Source: Bathymodiolus brooksi (taxonomy: Eukaryota > Mollusca > Bivalvia > Mytilida > Modiolidae). From it: a stretch of 64,000 bases of DNA. The number at the start of each line of letters is the position of its first letter. Position 1 is the first letter of the stretch. A model generated the notes under the pieces. It ran no database searches and was not told the DNA's origin. It worked only from the letters and a program-made list of their open reading frames with translations. Positions 8,353 to 18,635 of the stretch are shown one piece after another. The stretch covers positions 16,078,028-16,142,027 of the forward strand of contig OY804589.1 in assembly GCA_963680875.1 (NCBI GenBank), written 5' to 3'. The position numbers and the translations under genes were made by a program.

Positions 8353-9313
8353 ATTGTAGTAGTTGACGGTGCATTGATCTGGGATGTATTACTTGTCGTT
8401 CCTGTCGTTACAGTTGTAGTAGTTGACGGTGCATTGGTCTGAGATGTATTTCTTGTCGTTCCTGTCGTTACAGTTGTAGTAGTTGACGGTGCATTGGTCT
8501 GAAATGTATTTCTTGTCGTTCCTGTCGTTACAGTTGTAGTAGTTGACGGTGCATTGGTCTGAGAGGTATTTCTTGTCGTTCCTGTCGTTACAGTTGTAGT
8601 AGTTGACGGTGCATTGGTCTGAGTTGTATTTCTTGTCGTTCCTGTCGTTACAGTTGTAGTAATTGACGATGCATTGGTCTGAGAGGTATTACTTGTCGTT
8701 CCTGTCGTTACAGTTGTAGTAGTTGACGGTGCATTGGTCTGAGAGGTATTTCTTGTCGTTCCTGTCGTTACAGTTGTAGTAATTGACGGTGCATTGGTCT
8801 GAGAGGTATTACTTGTCGTTCCTGTCGCTACAGTTGTAGTAGTTGACGGTGCATTGGTCTGAGATGTATTTCTTGTCGTTCCTGTCGTTACAGTTGTAGT
8901 AGTTGACGGTGCATTGGTCTGAGTTGTATTTCTTGTCGTTCCTGTCGTTACAGTTGTAGTAATTGACGGTGCATTGGTCTGAGAGGTATTTCTTGTCGTT
9001 CCTGTCGTTACAGTTGTAGTAGTTGACGGTGCATTGGTCTGAGAGGTATTTCTTGTCGTTCCTGTCGTTACAGTTGTAGTAGTTGACGGTGCATTGGTCT
9101 GAGATGTATTTCTTGTCGTTCCTGTCGTTACAGTTGTAATAGTTGACGGTGCATTGGTCTGGGATGTATTACTTGTCGTTCCTGTCGTTACAGTTGTAGT
9201 AGTTGACGGTGCATTGGTCTGAAATGTATTTCTTGTCGTTCCTGTCGTTACAGTTGTAGTAGTTGACGGTGCATTGGTCTGAGATGTATTACTTGTCGTT
9301 CCTGTCGTTACAG
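8328..9313 (-). CDS. Mucin-like open segment, 16 type-A units
   Basis: Mucin frame open from the +1 insertion at about 9314 down to about 8353. It then crosses the second +1 insertion, reads TTTICNDRNDK out of frame and stops at 8328. It is a duplicate of the neighbouring block around 9314-10274. No natural start codon; the ATG at 9335 belongs to a different frame and only reaches this segment through the insertion. Confidence 0.4.
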
Positions 9314-12300
9314 ATTGTAGTAGTTGACGGTGCATTGGTCTGGGATGTATTACTTGTCGTTCCTGTCGTTACAGTTGTAGTAGTTGACGGTGCATTGGTC
9401 TGAGATGTATTTCTTGTCGTTCCTGTCGTTACAGTTGTAGTAGTTGACGGTGCATTGGTCTGAAATGTATTTCTTGTCGTTCCTGTCGTTACAGTTGTAG
9501 TAGTTGACGGTGCATTGGTCTGAGAGGTATTTCTTGTCGTTCCTGTCGTTACAGTTGTAGTAGTTGACGGTGCATTGGTCTGAGATGTATTTCTTGTCGT
9601 TCCTGTCGTTACAGTTGTAGTAGTTGACGGTGCATTGGTCTGAGTTGTATTTCTTGTCGTTCCTGTCGTTACAGTTGTAGTAATTGACGGTGCAATGGTC
9701 TGAGAGGTATTTCTTGTCGTTCCTGTCGTTACAGTTGTAGTAGTTGACGGTGCATTGGTCTGAGAGGTATTTCTTGTCGTTCCTGTCGTTACAGTTGTAG
9801 TAGTTGACGGTGCATTGGTCTGAGAGGTATTTCTTGTCGTTCCTGTCGTTACAGTTGTAGTAATTGACGGTGCATTGGTCTGAGAGGTATTACTTGTCGT
9901 TCCTGTCACTACAGTTGTAATAGTTGACGGTGCATTGGTCTGAGAGGTATTACTTGTGGTTCCTGTCGTTACAGTTGTCGTAGTTGACGGTGCATTGGTC
10001 TGAGTTGTATTACTTGTCTTTCCTGTCGTTACAGTTGTAGTAGTTGACGGTGCATTGGTCTGAGAGGTATTACTTGTCGTTCCTGTCGTTACAGTTGTAG
10101 CAGTTGACGGTGCATTGGTCTGAGATGTATTACTTGTCGTTCCTGTCGTTACAGTTGTAGTAGTTGACGGTGCATTGGTCTGAGAGGTATTACTTGTCGT
10201 TCCTGTCGTTACAGTTGTAGTAGTTGACGGTGCATTGGTCTGACAGGTATTTCTTGTCGTTCCTGTCGTTAGAGTTGTAGTAGTTGACGGTGCATTGGTC
10301 TGAGATGTATTACTTGTCGTTCCTGTCGTTACAGTTGTAGTAGTTGACGGTGCATTGGTCTGAGATGTATTACTTGTCGTTCCTGTCGTAACAGTTGTAG
10401 TAGTTGACGGTGCATTGGTCTGAGATATATTACTTGTCGTTCCTGTCGTTACAGTTGTAGTAGTTGACGGTGCATTGGTCTGAGATGTATTACTTGTCGT
10501 TCCTGTCGTTACAGTTGTAGCAGTTGACGGTGCATTGGTCTGAGAGGTATTTCTTGTCGTTCCTGTCGTTACAGTTGTAGCAGTTGACGGTGCATTGGTC
10601 TGAGATGTATTACTTGTCGTTCCTGTCGCTACAGTTATAGTAGTTGACGGTGCATTGGTCTGAGAGGTATTACTTGTCGTTCCTGTCGTTACAGTTGTAG
10701 TAGTTGACGGTGCATTGGTCTGAGAGGTATTTCTTGTCGTTCCTGACGTTACAGTTGTAGTAGTTGAGGGTGCATTGGTCTGAGAGGTATTACTAGTCGT
10801 TCCTGTGGTTACAGTTGTAGTAATTGACGGTGCATTGGTCTGAGAGGTATTACTTGTCGTTCCTGTCGTTACAGTTGTAGCAGTTGACGGTGCATTTGTC
10901 TGAGAGGTATTTCTTTTCGTTCCTGTCGTTACAGTTGTAGTAGTTGACGGTGCATTGGTCTGAGATGTATTACTTGTCGTTCCTGTCGTAACAGTTGTAG
11001 TAGTTGACGGTGCATTGGTCTGAGATGTACTACTTGTCGTTCCTGTCGTTACAGTTGTAGCAGTTGACGGTGCATTGGTCTGAGATGTACTACTTGTCAT
11101 TCCTGTCGTTACAGTTGTAGTAGTTGATGGTGCATTGGTCTCAGATGTATTACTTGTCGTTCCTGTCGTTACAGTTGTAATATTTGACGGTGAATTGGTC
11201 TGAGATGTATTACTTGTCGTTCCTGTCGTGACAGTTGTAGTAGTTGACGGTGCATTGGTCTGAGAGGTATTACTTGTCGTTCCTGTCGTTACAGTTGTAG
11301 TAGTTGACGGTGCATTGGTCTGAGAGGTATTTTTTGTCGTTCCTGTCGTTACAGTTGTAGTAGTTGACGGTGCATTGGTCTGAGATGTATTACTTGTCGT
11401 TCCTGTCGTTACAGTTGTAGTAGTTGACGGTGCATTGGTCTGAGAGGTATTACTTGTCGTTCCTGTCGTTACAGTTGTAGCAGTTGACGGTGCATTGGTC
11501 TGAGATGTATTTCTTGTCGTTCCTGTCGTTACAGTTGTAGTAGTTGACGGTGCATTGGTCTGAGATGTATTTCTTGTCGTTCCTGTCGTTACAGTTGTAG
11601 TAGTTGACGGTGCATTGGTCTGAGATGTATTACTTGTCGTTCCTGTCGTTACAGTTGTAGCAGTTGACGGTGCATTGGTCTGAGAGGTATTTCTTGTCGT
11701 TCCTGTCGTTACAGTTGTAGCAGTTGACGGTGCATTGGTCTGAGATGTATTTCTTGTCGTTCCTGTCGTTACAGTTGTAGTAGTTGACGGTGCATTGGTC
11801 TGAGATGTATTTCTTGTCGTTCCTGTCGTTACAGTTGTAGTAGTTGACGGTGCATTGGTCTGAGATGTATTACTTGTCGTTCCTGTCGTTACAGTTGTAG
11901 CAGTTGACGGTGCATTGGTCTGAGAGGTATTTCTTGTCGTTCCTGTCGTTACAGTTGTAGCAGTTGACGGTGAATTGGTCTGAGATGTATTACTTGTCGT
12001 TCCTGTCGTTACAGTTGTAGTAGTTGACGGTGCATTGGCCTGAGAGGTATTACTTGTCGTTCCTGTCGTTACAGTTGTAGTAGTTGACGGTGCATTGGTC
12101 TGAGATGTATTACTTGTCGTTCCTGTCGTTACAGTTGTAGTAGTTGACGGTGCATTGGCCTGAGAGGTATTTTTTGTCGTTCCTGTCGTTACAGTTGTAG
12201 TAGTTGACGGTGCATTGATCTGAGATGTATTACTTGTCGTTCCTGTCGTTACAGTTGTAATAGTTGACGGTGCATTGGTCTGAGATGTATTACTTGTCGT

Positions 12301-12486
12301 TCCTGTCGTTACAGTTGTAGTAGTTGACGGTGCATTGGTCTGAGTTGTATTACTTGTCGTTCCTGTCGTAACAGTTGTAGTAGTTGACGGTGCATTGGTC
12401 TGAGATGTATTACTTGTCATTCCTGTCGTAACAGTTGTAGTAGTTGACGGTGCATTGGTCTGAGATGTATTACTTGTCGTTCCTGT
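9289..12486 (-). CDS. Longest uninterrupted mucin-like segment, about 53 type-A units
   Basis: From the 4-base insertion at 12487 the mucin frame runs unbroken for about 3.17 kb (over 1050 residues) to the +1 insertion at 9314, then ends in ICNDRNDK and a stop at 9289. An ATG occurs at 12420 (Met replacing Thr in TGMTSNTSQ), but it is simply a repeat variant found at the same place in four duplicated blocks and has no start context. Substitutions along the segment are mostly conservative (Ser/Arg/Lys before Asn, Thr/Ala/Ile after APS). That fits either past coding constraint or homogenisation. Confidence 0.45.
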   Translation of the reverse strand, partial: TGTTSNTSQTNAPSTTTTVTTGMTSNTSQTNAPSTTTTVTTGTTSNTTQTNAPSTTTTVTTGTTSNTSQTNAPSTITTVTTGTTSNTSQINAPSTTTTVTTGTTKNTSQANAPSTTTTVTTGTTSNTSQTNAPSTTTTVTTGTTSNTSQANAPSTTTTVTTGTTSNTSQTNSPSTATTVTTGTTRNTSQTNAPSTATTVTTGTTSNTSQTNAPSTTTTVTTGTTRNTSQTNAPSTTTTVTTGTTRNTSQTNAPSTATTVTTGTTRNTSQTNAPSTATTVTTGTTSNTSQTNAPSTTTTVTTGTTRNTSQTNAPSTTTTVTTGTTRNTSQTNAPSTATTVTTGTTSNTSQTNAPSTTTTVTTGTTSNTSQTNAPSTTTTVTTGTTKNTSQTNAPSTTTTVTTGTTSNTSQTNAPSTTTTVTTGTTSNTSQTNSPSNITTVTTGTTSNTSETNAPSTTTTVTTGMTSSTSQTNAPSTATTVTTGTTSSTSQTNAPSTTTTVTTGTTSNTSQTNAPSTTTTVTTGTKRNTSQTNAPSTATTVTTGTTSNTSQTNAPSITTTVTTGTTSNTSQTNAPSTTTTVTSGTTRNTSQTNAPSTTTTVTTGTTSNTSQTNAPSTTITVATGTTSNTSQTNAPSTATTVTTGTTRNTSQTNAPSTATTVTTGTTSNTSQTNAPSTTTTVTTGTTSNISQTNAPSTTTTVTTGTTSNTSQTNAPSTTTTVTTGTTSNTSQTNAPSTTTTLTTGTTRNTCQTNAPSTTTTVTTGTTSNTSQTNAPSTTTTVTTGTTSNTSQTNAPSTATTVTTGTTSNTSQTNAPSTTTTVTTGKTSNTTQTNAPSTTTTVTTGTTSNTSQTNAPSTITTVVTGTTSNTSQTNAPSITTTVTTGTTRNTSQTNAPSTTTTVTTGTTRNTSQTNAPSTTTTVTTGTTRNTSQTIAPSITTTVTTGTTRNTTQTNAPSTTTTVTTGTTRNTSQTNAPSTTTTVTTGTTRNTSQTNAPSTTTTVTTGTTRNTFQTNAPSTTTTVTTGTTRNTSQTNAPSTTTTVTTGTTSNTSQTNAPSTTTICNDRNDK

Positions 12487-13930
12487 CGGTCGTTACAGTT
12501 GTAGTAGTTGACGGTGCATTGGTCTGAGATGTATTACTTGTCGTTCCTGTCGTTACAGTTGTAGCAGTTGACGGTGCATTGGTCTGAGAGGTATTACTTG
12601 TCGTTCCTGTCGTTACAGTTGTAGTAGTTGACGGTGCATTGGTCTGAGAGGTATTACTTGTCGTTCCTGTCGTTACAGTTGTAGCAGTTGACGGTGCATT
12701 GGTCTGAGATGTATTACTTGTCGTTCCTGTCGTTACAGTTGTAGTAGTTGACGGTGCATTGGTCTGAGATGTATTTCTTGTCGTTCCTGTCGATACAGTT
12801 GTAGTAGTTGACGGTGCATTGGTCTGAGATGTATTACTTGTCGTTCCTGTCGTTACAGTTGTAGCAGTTGACGGTGCATTGGTCTGAGAGGTATTTCTTG
12901 TCGTTCCTGTCGTTACAGTTGTAGCAGTTGACGGTGAATTGGTCTGAGATGTATTACTTGTCGTTCCTGTCGTTACAGTTGTAGTAGTTGACGGTGCATT
13001 GGTATGAGAGGTATTTCTTGTCGTTCCTGTCGTTACAGTTGTAGTAGTTGACGGTGCATTGGTCTGAGAGGTATTACTTGTCGTTCCTGTCGTTACAGTT
13101 GTAGCAGTTGACGGTGCATTGGTCTGAGATGTATTACTTGTCGTTCCTGTCGTTACAGTTGTAGTAGTTGACGGTGCATTGGTCTGAGATGTATTTCTTG
13201 TCGTTCCTGTCGTTACAGTTGTAGTAGTTGACGGTGCATTGGTCTGAGATGTATTACTTGTCGTTCCTGTCGTTACAGTTGTAGCAGTTGACGGTGCATT
13301 GGTCTGAGAGGTATTTCTTGTCGTTCCTGTCGTTACAGTTGTAGCAGTTGACGGTGAATTGGTCTGAGATGTATTACTTGTCGTTCCTGTCGTTACAGTT
13401 GTAGTAGCTGACGGTGCATTGGTCCGAGGTGTATTACTTGTCGTTCCTGTCGTTACAGTTGTAGTAGTTGACGGTGCATTGGCCTGAGAGGTATTTTTTG
13501 TCGTTCCTGTCGTTACAGTTGTAGTAGTTGACGGTGCATTGGTCTGAGATGTATTACTTGTCGTTCCTGTCGTTACAGTTGTAGTAGTTGACGGTGCATT
13601 GGCCTGAGAGGTATTTTTTGTCGTTCCTGTCGTTACAGTTGTAGTAGTTGACGGTGCATTGGTCTGAGATGTATTACTTGTCGTTCCTGTCGTTACAGTT
13701 GTAATAGTTGACGGTGCATTGGTCTGAGATGTATTACTTGTCGTTCCTGTCGTTACAGTTGTAGTAGTTGACGGTGCATTGGTCTGAGTTGTATTACTTG
13801 TCGTTCCTGTCGTAACAGTTGTAGTAGTTGACGGTGCATTGGTCTGAGATGTATTACTTGTCATTCCTGTCGTAACAGTTGTAGTAGTTGACGGTGCATT
13901 GGTCTGAGATGTATTACTTGTCGTTCCTGT
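12470..13930 (-). CDS. Mucin-like open segment, 24 type-A units
   Basis: Open in the mucin frame between the 4-base insertions at 13931 and 12487, terminating just after the latter with VTTDRNDK at 12470. It includes variant units with PRTNAPSA and SHTNAPST that also occur in the two neighbouring blocks, which shows they are copies of one ancestor. Confidence 0.4.
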   Translation of the reverse strand, partial: TGTTSNTSQTNAPSTTTTVTTGMTSNTSQTNAPSTTTTVTTGTTSNTTQTNAPSTTTTVTTGTTSNTSQTNAPSTITTVTTGTTSNTSQTNAPSTTTTVTTGTTKNTSQANAPSTTTTVTTGTTSNTSQTNAPSTTTTVTTGTTKNTSQANAPSTTTTVTTGTTSNTPRTNAPSATTTVTTGTTSNTSQTNSPSTATTVTTGTTRNTSQTNAPSTATTVTTGTTSNTSQTNAPSTTTTVTTGTTRNTSQTNAPSTTTTVTTGTTSNTSQTNAPSTATTVTTGTTSNTSQTNAPSTTTTVTTGTTRNTSHTNAPSTTTTVTTGTTSNTSQTNSPSTATTVTTGTTRNTSQTNAPSTATTVTTGTTSNTSQTNAPSTTTTVSTGTTRNTSQTNAPSTTTTVTTGTTSNTSQTNAPSTATTVTTGTTSNTSQTNAPSTTTTVTTGTTSNTSQTNAPSTATTVTTGTTSNTSQTNAPSTTTTVTTDRNDK

Positions 13931-13934
13931 CGGT

Positions 13935-14894
13935 CGTTACAGTTGTAGTAGTTGACGGTGCATTGGTCTGAGATGTATTACTTGTCGTTCCTGTCGTTAC
14001 AGTTGTAGCAGTTGACGGTGCATTGGTCTGAGAGGTATTACTTGTCGTTCCTGTCGTTACAGTTGTAGTAGTTGACGGTGCATTGGTCTGAGAGGTATTA
14101 CTTGTCGTTCCTGTCGTTACAGTTGTAGCAGTTGACGGTGCATTGGTCTGAGATGTATTTCTTGTCGTTCCTGTCGTTACAGTTGTAGTAGTTGACGGTG
14201 CATTGGTCTGAGATGTATTACTTGTCGTTCCTGTCGTTACAGTTGTAGCAGTTGACGGTGCATTGGTCTGAGAGGTATTTCTTGTCGTTCCTGTCGTTAC
14301 AGTTGTAGCAGTTCACGGTGAATTGGTCTGAGATGTATTACTTGTCGTTCCTGTCGTTACAGTTGTAGTAGTTGACGGTGCATTGGTATGAGAGGTATTA
14401 CTTGTCGTTCCTGTCGTTACAGTTGTAGTAGCTGACGGTGCATTGGTCCGAGGTGTATTACTTGTCGTTCCTGTCGTTACAGTTGTAGTAGTTGACGGTG
14501 CATTGGTCTGAGATGTATTACTTGTCGTTCCTGTCGTTACAGTTGTAGTAGTTGACGGTGCATTGGCCTGAGAGGTATTTTTTGTCGTTCCTGTCGTTAC
14601 AGTTGTAGTAGTTGACGGTGCATTGGTCTGAGATGTATTACTTGTCGTTCCTGTCGTTACAGTTGTAATAGTTGACGGTGCATTGGTCTGAGATGTATTA
14701 CTTGTCGTTCCTGTCGTTACAGTTGTAGTAGTTGACGGTGCATTGGTCTGAGTTGTATTACTTGTCGTTCCTGTCGTAACAGTTGTAGTAGTTGACGGTG
14801 CATTGGTCTGAGATGTATTACTTGTCATTCCTGTCGTAACAGTTGTAGTAGTTGACGGTGCATTGGTCTGAGATGTATTACTTGTCGTTCCTGT
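13935..14894 (-). CDS. Mucin-like block of 16 type-A units with an internal TGA
   Basis: Frame open from 14894 to a TGA at 14313-14315 (Ser codon TCA to TGA in TNSPSTATT), then open again to 13935. The stop is a single-base change seen in this block only. The neighbouring block (13330 region) has TCA at the equivalent place. Confidence 0.4.
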
Positions 14895-15798
14895 CGGTCG
14901 TTACAGTTGTAGTGGTTGACGGTGCATTGGTCTGAGATGTATTACTTGTCGTTCCTGTCGTTACAGTTGTAGCAGTTGACGGTGCATTGGTCTGAGAGGT
15001 ATTACTTGTCGTTCCTGTCGTTACAGTTGTAGTAGCTGACGGTGCATTGGTCTGAGAGGTATTTTTTGTCGTTCCTGTCGTCACAGTTGTAGCAGTTGAC
15101 GGTGCATTGGTCTGAGAGGTATTTCTTGTCGTTCCTGTCGTTACAGTTGTAGCAGTTGACGGTGAATTGGTCTGAGATGTATTACTTGTCGTGCCTGTCG
15201 TTACAGTTGTAATAGTTGACGGTGCATTGGTATGAGAGGTATTACTTGTCGTTCCTGTCGTTACAGTTGTAGTAGCTGACGGTGCATTGGTCCGAGGTGT
15301 ATTACATGTCGTTTCTGTCGTTACAGTTGTAGTAATTGACGGTGCATTGGTCTGAGAGGTATTACTTGTCGTTCCTGTCGTTACAGTTGTAGTAGTTGAC
15401 GGTGCATTGGTCTGAGAGGTATTACTTGTCGTTCCTGTCGTTACAGTTGTAGTAGTTGACGGTGCATTGGCCTGAGAGGTATTTTTTGTCGTTCCTGTCG
15501 TTACAGTTGTAGTAGTTGACGGTGCATTGGTCTGAGATGTATTACTTGTCGTTCCTGTCGTTACAGTTGTAATAGTTGACGGTGCATTGGTCTGAGATGT
15601 ATTACTTGTCGTTCCTGTCGTTACAGTTGTAGTAGTTGACGGTGCATTGGTCTGAGTTGTATTACTTGTCGTTCCTGTCGTAACAGTTGTAGTAGTTGAC
15701 GGTGCATTGGTCTGAGATGTATTACTTGTCATTCCTGTCGTAACAGTTGTAGTAGTTGACGGTGCATTGGTCTGAGATGTATTACTTGTCGTTCCTGT
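14878..15798 (-). CDS. Mucin-like open segment, 15 type-A units
   Basis: Open between the 4-base insertions at 15799 and 14895 and ends DRNDK at 14878. It contains the rare unit TVTTETTCNTPRTNAPSA, whose Cys is unusual in this array; the same unit recurs near 16200 in the next block. Confidence 0.4.
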   Translation of the reverse strand, partial: TGTTSNTSQTNAPSTTTTVTTGMTSNTSQTNAPSTTTTVTTGTTSNTTQTNAPSTTTTVTTGTTSNTSQTNAPSTITTVTTGTTSNTSQTNAPSTTTTVTTGTTKNTSQANAPSTTTTVTTGTTSNTSQTNAPSTTTTVTTGTTSNTSQTNAPSITTTVTTETTCNTPRTNAPSATTTVTTGTTSNTSHTNAPSTITTVTTGTTSNTSQTNSPSTATTVTTGTTRNTSQTNAPSTATTVTTGTTKNTSQTNAPSATTTVTTGTTSNTSQTNAPSTATTVTTGTTSNTSQTNAPSTTTTVTTDRNDK

Positions 15799-16987
15799 CG
15801 GTCGTTACAGTTGTAGTGGTTGACGGTGCATTGGTCTGAGATGTATTACTTGTCGTTCCTGTCGTTACAGTTGTAGCAGTTGACGGTGCATTGGTCTGAG
15901 AGGTATTACTTGTCGTTCCTGTCGTTACAGTTGTAGTAGCTGACGGTGCATTGGTCTGAGAGGTATTTTTTGTCGTTCCTGTCGTCACAGTTGTAGCAGT
16001 TGACGGTGCATTGGTCTGAGAGGTATTTCTTGTCGTTCCTGTCGTTACAGTTGTAGCAGTTGACGGTGAATTGGTCTGAGATGTATTACTTGTCGTGCCT
16101 GTCGTTACAGTTGTAATAGTTGACGGTGCATTGGTATGAGAGGTATTACTTGTCGTTCCTGTCGTTACAGTTGTAGTAGCTGACGGTGCATTGGTCCGAG
16201 GTGTATTACATGTCGTTTCTGTCGTTACAGTTGTAGTAATTGACGGTGCATTGGTCTGAGAGGTATTACTTGTCGTTCCTGTCGTTACAGTTGTAGTAGT
16301 TGACGGTGCATTGGTCTGAGAGGTATTACTAGTCGTTCCTGTCGTTACAGTTGTAGTAGTTGACGGTGCATTGGCCTGAGAGGTATTTTTTGTCGTTCCT
16401 GTCGTTACAGTTGTAGTAGTTGACGGTGCATTGGTCTGAGATGTATTACTTGTCGTTCCTGTCGTTACAGTTGTAATAGTTGACGGTGCATTGGTCTGAG
16501 ATGTATTACTTGTCGTTCCTGTCGTAGTAGTTGACGGTGCATTGGTCTGAGAGGTATTACTTGTCGTTCCTGTCGTTACAGTTGTAGTAGTGGACGGTGC
16601 ATTGGTCTGAGAGGTATTACTTGTCGTTCCGGTCGTTACAGTTGTAGTAGTTGACGGTGCATTGGTCTGAGAGGTATTACTTGTCGTTCCTGTCGTTACA
16701 GTTGTAGTAGTGGACGGTGCATTGGTCTGAGAGGTATTACTTGTCGTTCCTGTCGTTACAGTTGTAGTAGTTGACGGTGCATTGATCTGATATGTATTAC
16801 TTGTCGTTCCTGTCGTTACAGTTGTAGTAGTTGACGGCGCATTGGTCTGAGAGGTATCACTTGTCGTTCCTGTCGTTAGAGTTGTTGCAGTTGACGATGC
16901 ATTGGTCTGAGAGGTATGACTTGTCTTTGCTGTCGTTGGATTTGTAGTAGTTGAGGGTGCATTTGTCTGAGAGATATGACTTGTTTT
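15782..16987 (-). CDS. Mucin-like open segment reaching the A/B boundary
   Basis: The mucin frame appears open from the TGA at 16988-16990 (Gly GGA to TGA) to the 4-base insertion at 15799, then ends at 15782. It contains the 9-base in-frame deletion at about 16526 and the first hybrid units toward array B (16860-16987). No initiator codon lies within it other than a GTG at 15988 inside a repeat. Confidence 0.35.
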   Translation of the reverse strand, partial: KTSHISQTNAPSTTTNPTTAKTSHTSQTNASSTATTLTTGTTSDTSQTNAPSTTTTVTTGTTSNTYQINAPSTTTTVTTGTTSNTSQTNAPSTTTTVTTGTTSNTSQTNAPSTTTTVTTGTTSNTSQTNAPSTTTTVTTGTTSNTSQTNAPSTTTTGTTSNTSQTNAPSTITTVTTGTTSNTSQTNAPSTTTTVTTGTTKNTSQANAPSTTTTVTTGTTSNTSQTNAPSTTTTVTTGTTSNTSQTNAPSITTTVTTETTCNTPRTNAPSATTTVTTGTTSNTSHTNAPSTITTVTTGTTSNTSQTNSPSTATTVTTGTTRNTSQTNAPSTATTVTTGTTKNTSQTNAPSATTTVTTGTTSNTSQTNAPSTATTVTTGTTSNTSQTNAPSTTTTVTTDRNDK

Positions 16988-16990
16988 TCA

Positions 16991-17420
16991 TGTCGGTAGA
17001 GTTGTAACAGTTGACGGTACATTCGTCTGAGAGGGGTGACTTGTCTTTCCTGTCGTTAGAGTTGTAACAGTTGACGGTACATTCGTCTGAGAGGGGTGAC
17101 TTGTCTTTTCTGTTGTTAGAGTTGTAACATTTGCCTCTACATTCCTCTGAGAGGTGTGACTTGTCTTTCCTATCGGTAGAGTTGTGGTAGTTGACGGTAC
17201 ATTCGTCTGAGAGGTGTGACTTCCTTTTCCTGTCGTCATAGTTGTAACAGTTGACGGTACATTCGTCTGCGAGGTGTGACTTGTCTTTCCAGTCGCTAGA
17301 GTTCTAACAGTTGACTCTACATTCGTCTTAGATATGTGACTTGTCTTTCCTGTCGGTAGAGTTGTAACAGTTGACGGTGCATTCCTTTGAGAGGTGTGAC
17401 TTGTTTTTAATGTCGTTAGA
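16991..17420 (-). CDS. First type-B mucin-like segment
   Basis: Seven divergent units such as SHTSQRNAPSTVTTLPTGK, SHISKTNVESTVRTLATGK and TTMTTGKGSHTSQTNVPS lie between a +1 insertion at about 17420 (GAGTTTGTAG on plus) and the TGA at 16988. Units here are more diverse than elsewhere in array B, as expected near an array edge that escapes homogenisation. Confidence 0.35.
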
Positions 17421-18632
17421 GTTTGTAGTAGTTGACGGTACATTCGTCAGAGATGTGTGACTTGTCTTTCCTGTCGTTAGAGTTGTAACAGTTGACGGTA
17501 CATTCATCTGAGAGGTGTGACTTGTCTTTCCTGTCGTTAGAGTTGTAGCAGTTGACAGTACATTCGTCTGAGAGGTGTGACTTGTTTTTCCTGTCGTTAG
17601 AGTTGTAACAGTTGACGGTACATTCGTCTGAGAGGTATGACCTTTCTTTCCTGTCCGTAGAGTTGTAACAGTTGACGGTACATTCGTCTGAGAGGTGTGA
17701 CTTGTCTTTCCTGTCGTTAGAGTTGTAACAGTTGACGGTACATTGGTCTGAGAGGTATGACTTTTCTTTCCTGTCGGTAGAGTTGTAACAGTTGACGGTA
17801 CATTCGTCTGAGAGGTGAGACTTGTCTTTCCTGTTGTTAGAGTTGTAACAGTTGACGGTACATTCGTCTGAGAGGTATGACTTGTTTTTCCTGTCGTTAG
17901 AGGTGTAACAGATGACTCTACATTCGTCTGAGAGGTGTGACTTGTTTTTCCTGTTCTTAGAGTTGTAACAGTTGACGGTACATTCGTCGGAGAGGTGAGA
18001 CTTGTTTTTCCTGTTCTTAGAGTTGAAACAGTTGACGGTACATTCGTCTGAGAGGTATGACTTTTCTTTCCTGCTGTTAGAGTTGTAACAGTTAACGGTA
18101 CATTCATCAGAGAGGTGTGACTTGTTTTTCCTGTCGGTAGAGTTGTAACAGTTGACGGTACATTCGTCGGAGAGGTGTGACTTGTCTTTCCCGTCAGTAG
18201 AGTTGTAACAGTTGACGGTACATTCGTCGGAGAGGTGTGACTTGTCTTTCCTCTTGTTAGAGTTGTAACAGTTGACGGTACATTCGTCTGAGAGGCGTGA
18301 CTTGTCTTTCCTGTCGATAGAGTTGTAACAGTTGACGGTACATTCGTCTGAGATGTGTGATTTGTCTTTCCTGTTGGTAGAGTTGTAACAGTTGACTCTA
18401 CACTCGTCTGAGAGGTGTGACTTGTCTTTCCTGTCGGTAGAGTTGTAACAGTTGAAGGTACATTCGTCTGAGAGGTGTGAATTGTCTTTCCTGTCGGTAG
18501 AGTGGTAACAGTTGACGGTACATTCGTCTGAGAGGTCTGATTTGTCTTTCCTGTTGTTAGAGTTGTAACAGTTGACGGTACATTCGTCTGAAAGGTGTGA
18601 CTTGTCTTTCCTGTCGGTAGAGTTGTAACAGT
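17421..18632 (-). CDS. Type-B mucin-like segment, about 20 units
   Basis: Mucin frame open from a TAA at 18633-18635 (TCA to TAA in VPST) to the +1 insertion at 17420. Beyond that the reading continues out of frame in a Cys-containing register and stops at 17328. The ATG at 18107 is a repeat variant (Thr to Met in LMNVPLT) that recurs at 20567. Confidence 0.35.
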
Positions 18633-18635
18633 TTA

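Larger units (their letters stand above)
7850..16860 (-). repeat. Tandem array A: about 150 units of 60 bp, N-glycosylation-sequon type
   Basis: Consensus peptide TTGTTSNTSQTNAPSTTTTV. The main alternatives are Arg or Lys for Ser before Asn-Thr-Ser (TTRNTSQTN, TTKNTSQTN), Ala for Thr after APST (APSTATTV), and Ile for Val or Thr. Each unit offers about 13 Ser/Thr sites and usually one N-T-S sequon. Blocks within the array are themselves duplicated. A 961-bp block is marked by an extra A at about 8353 and 9314. Blocks of 1444, 964 and 904 bp are marked by a 4-base insertion (CCTGTCGGTCGTTAC on plus) at 12487, 13931, 14895 and 15799. One unit near 16526 lacks 9 bases, in frame. The unit nearest 7850-7925 is degenerate, as is usual at array edges. 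Confidence 0.95.
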
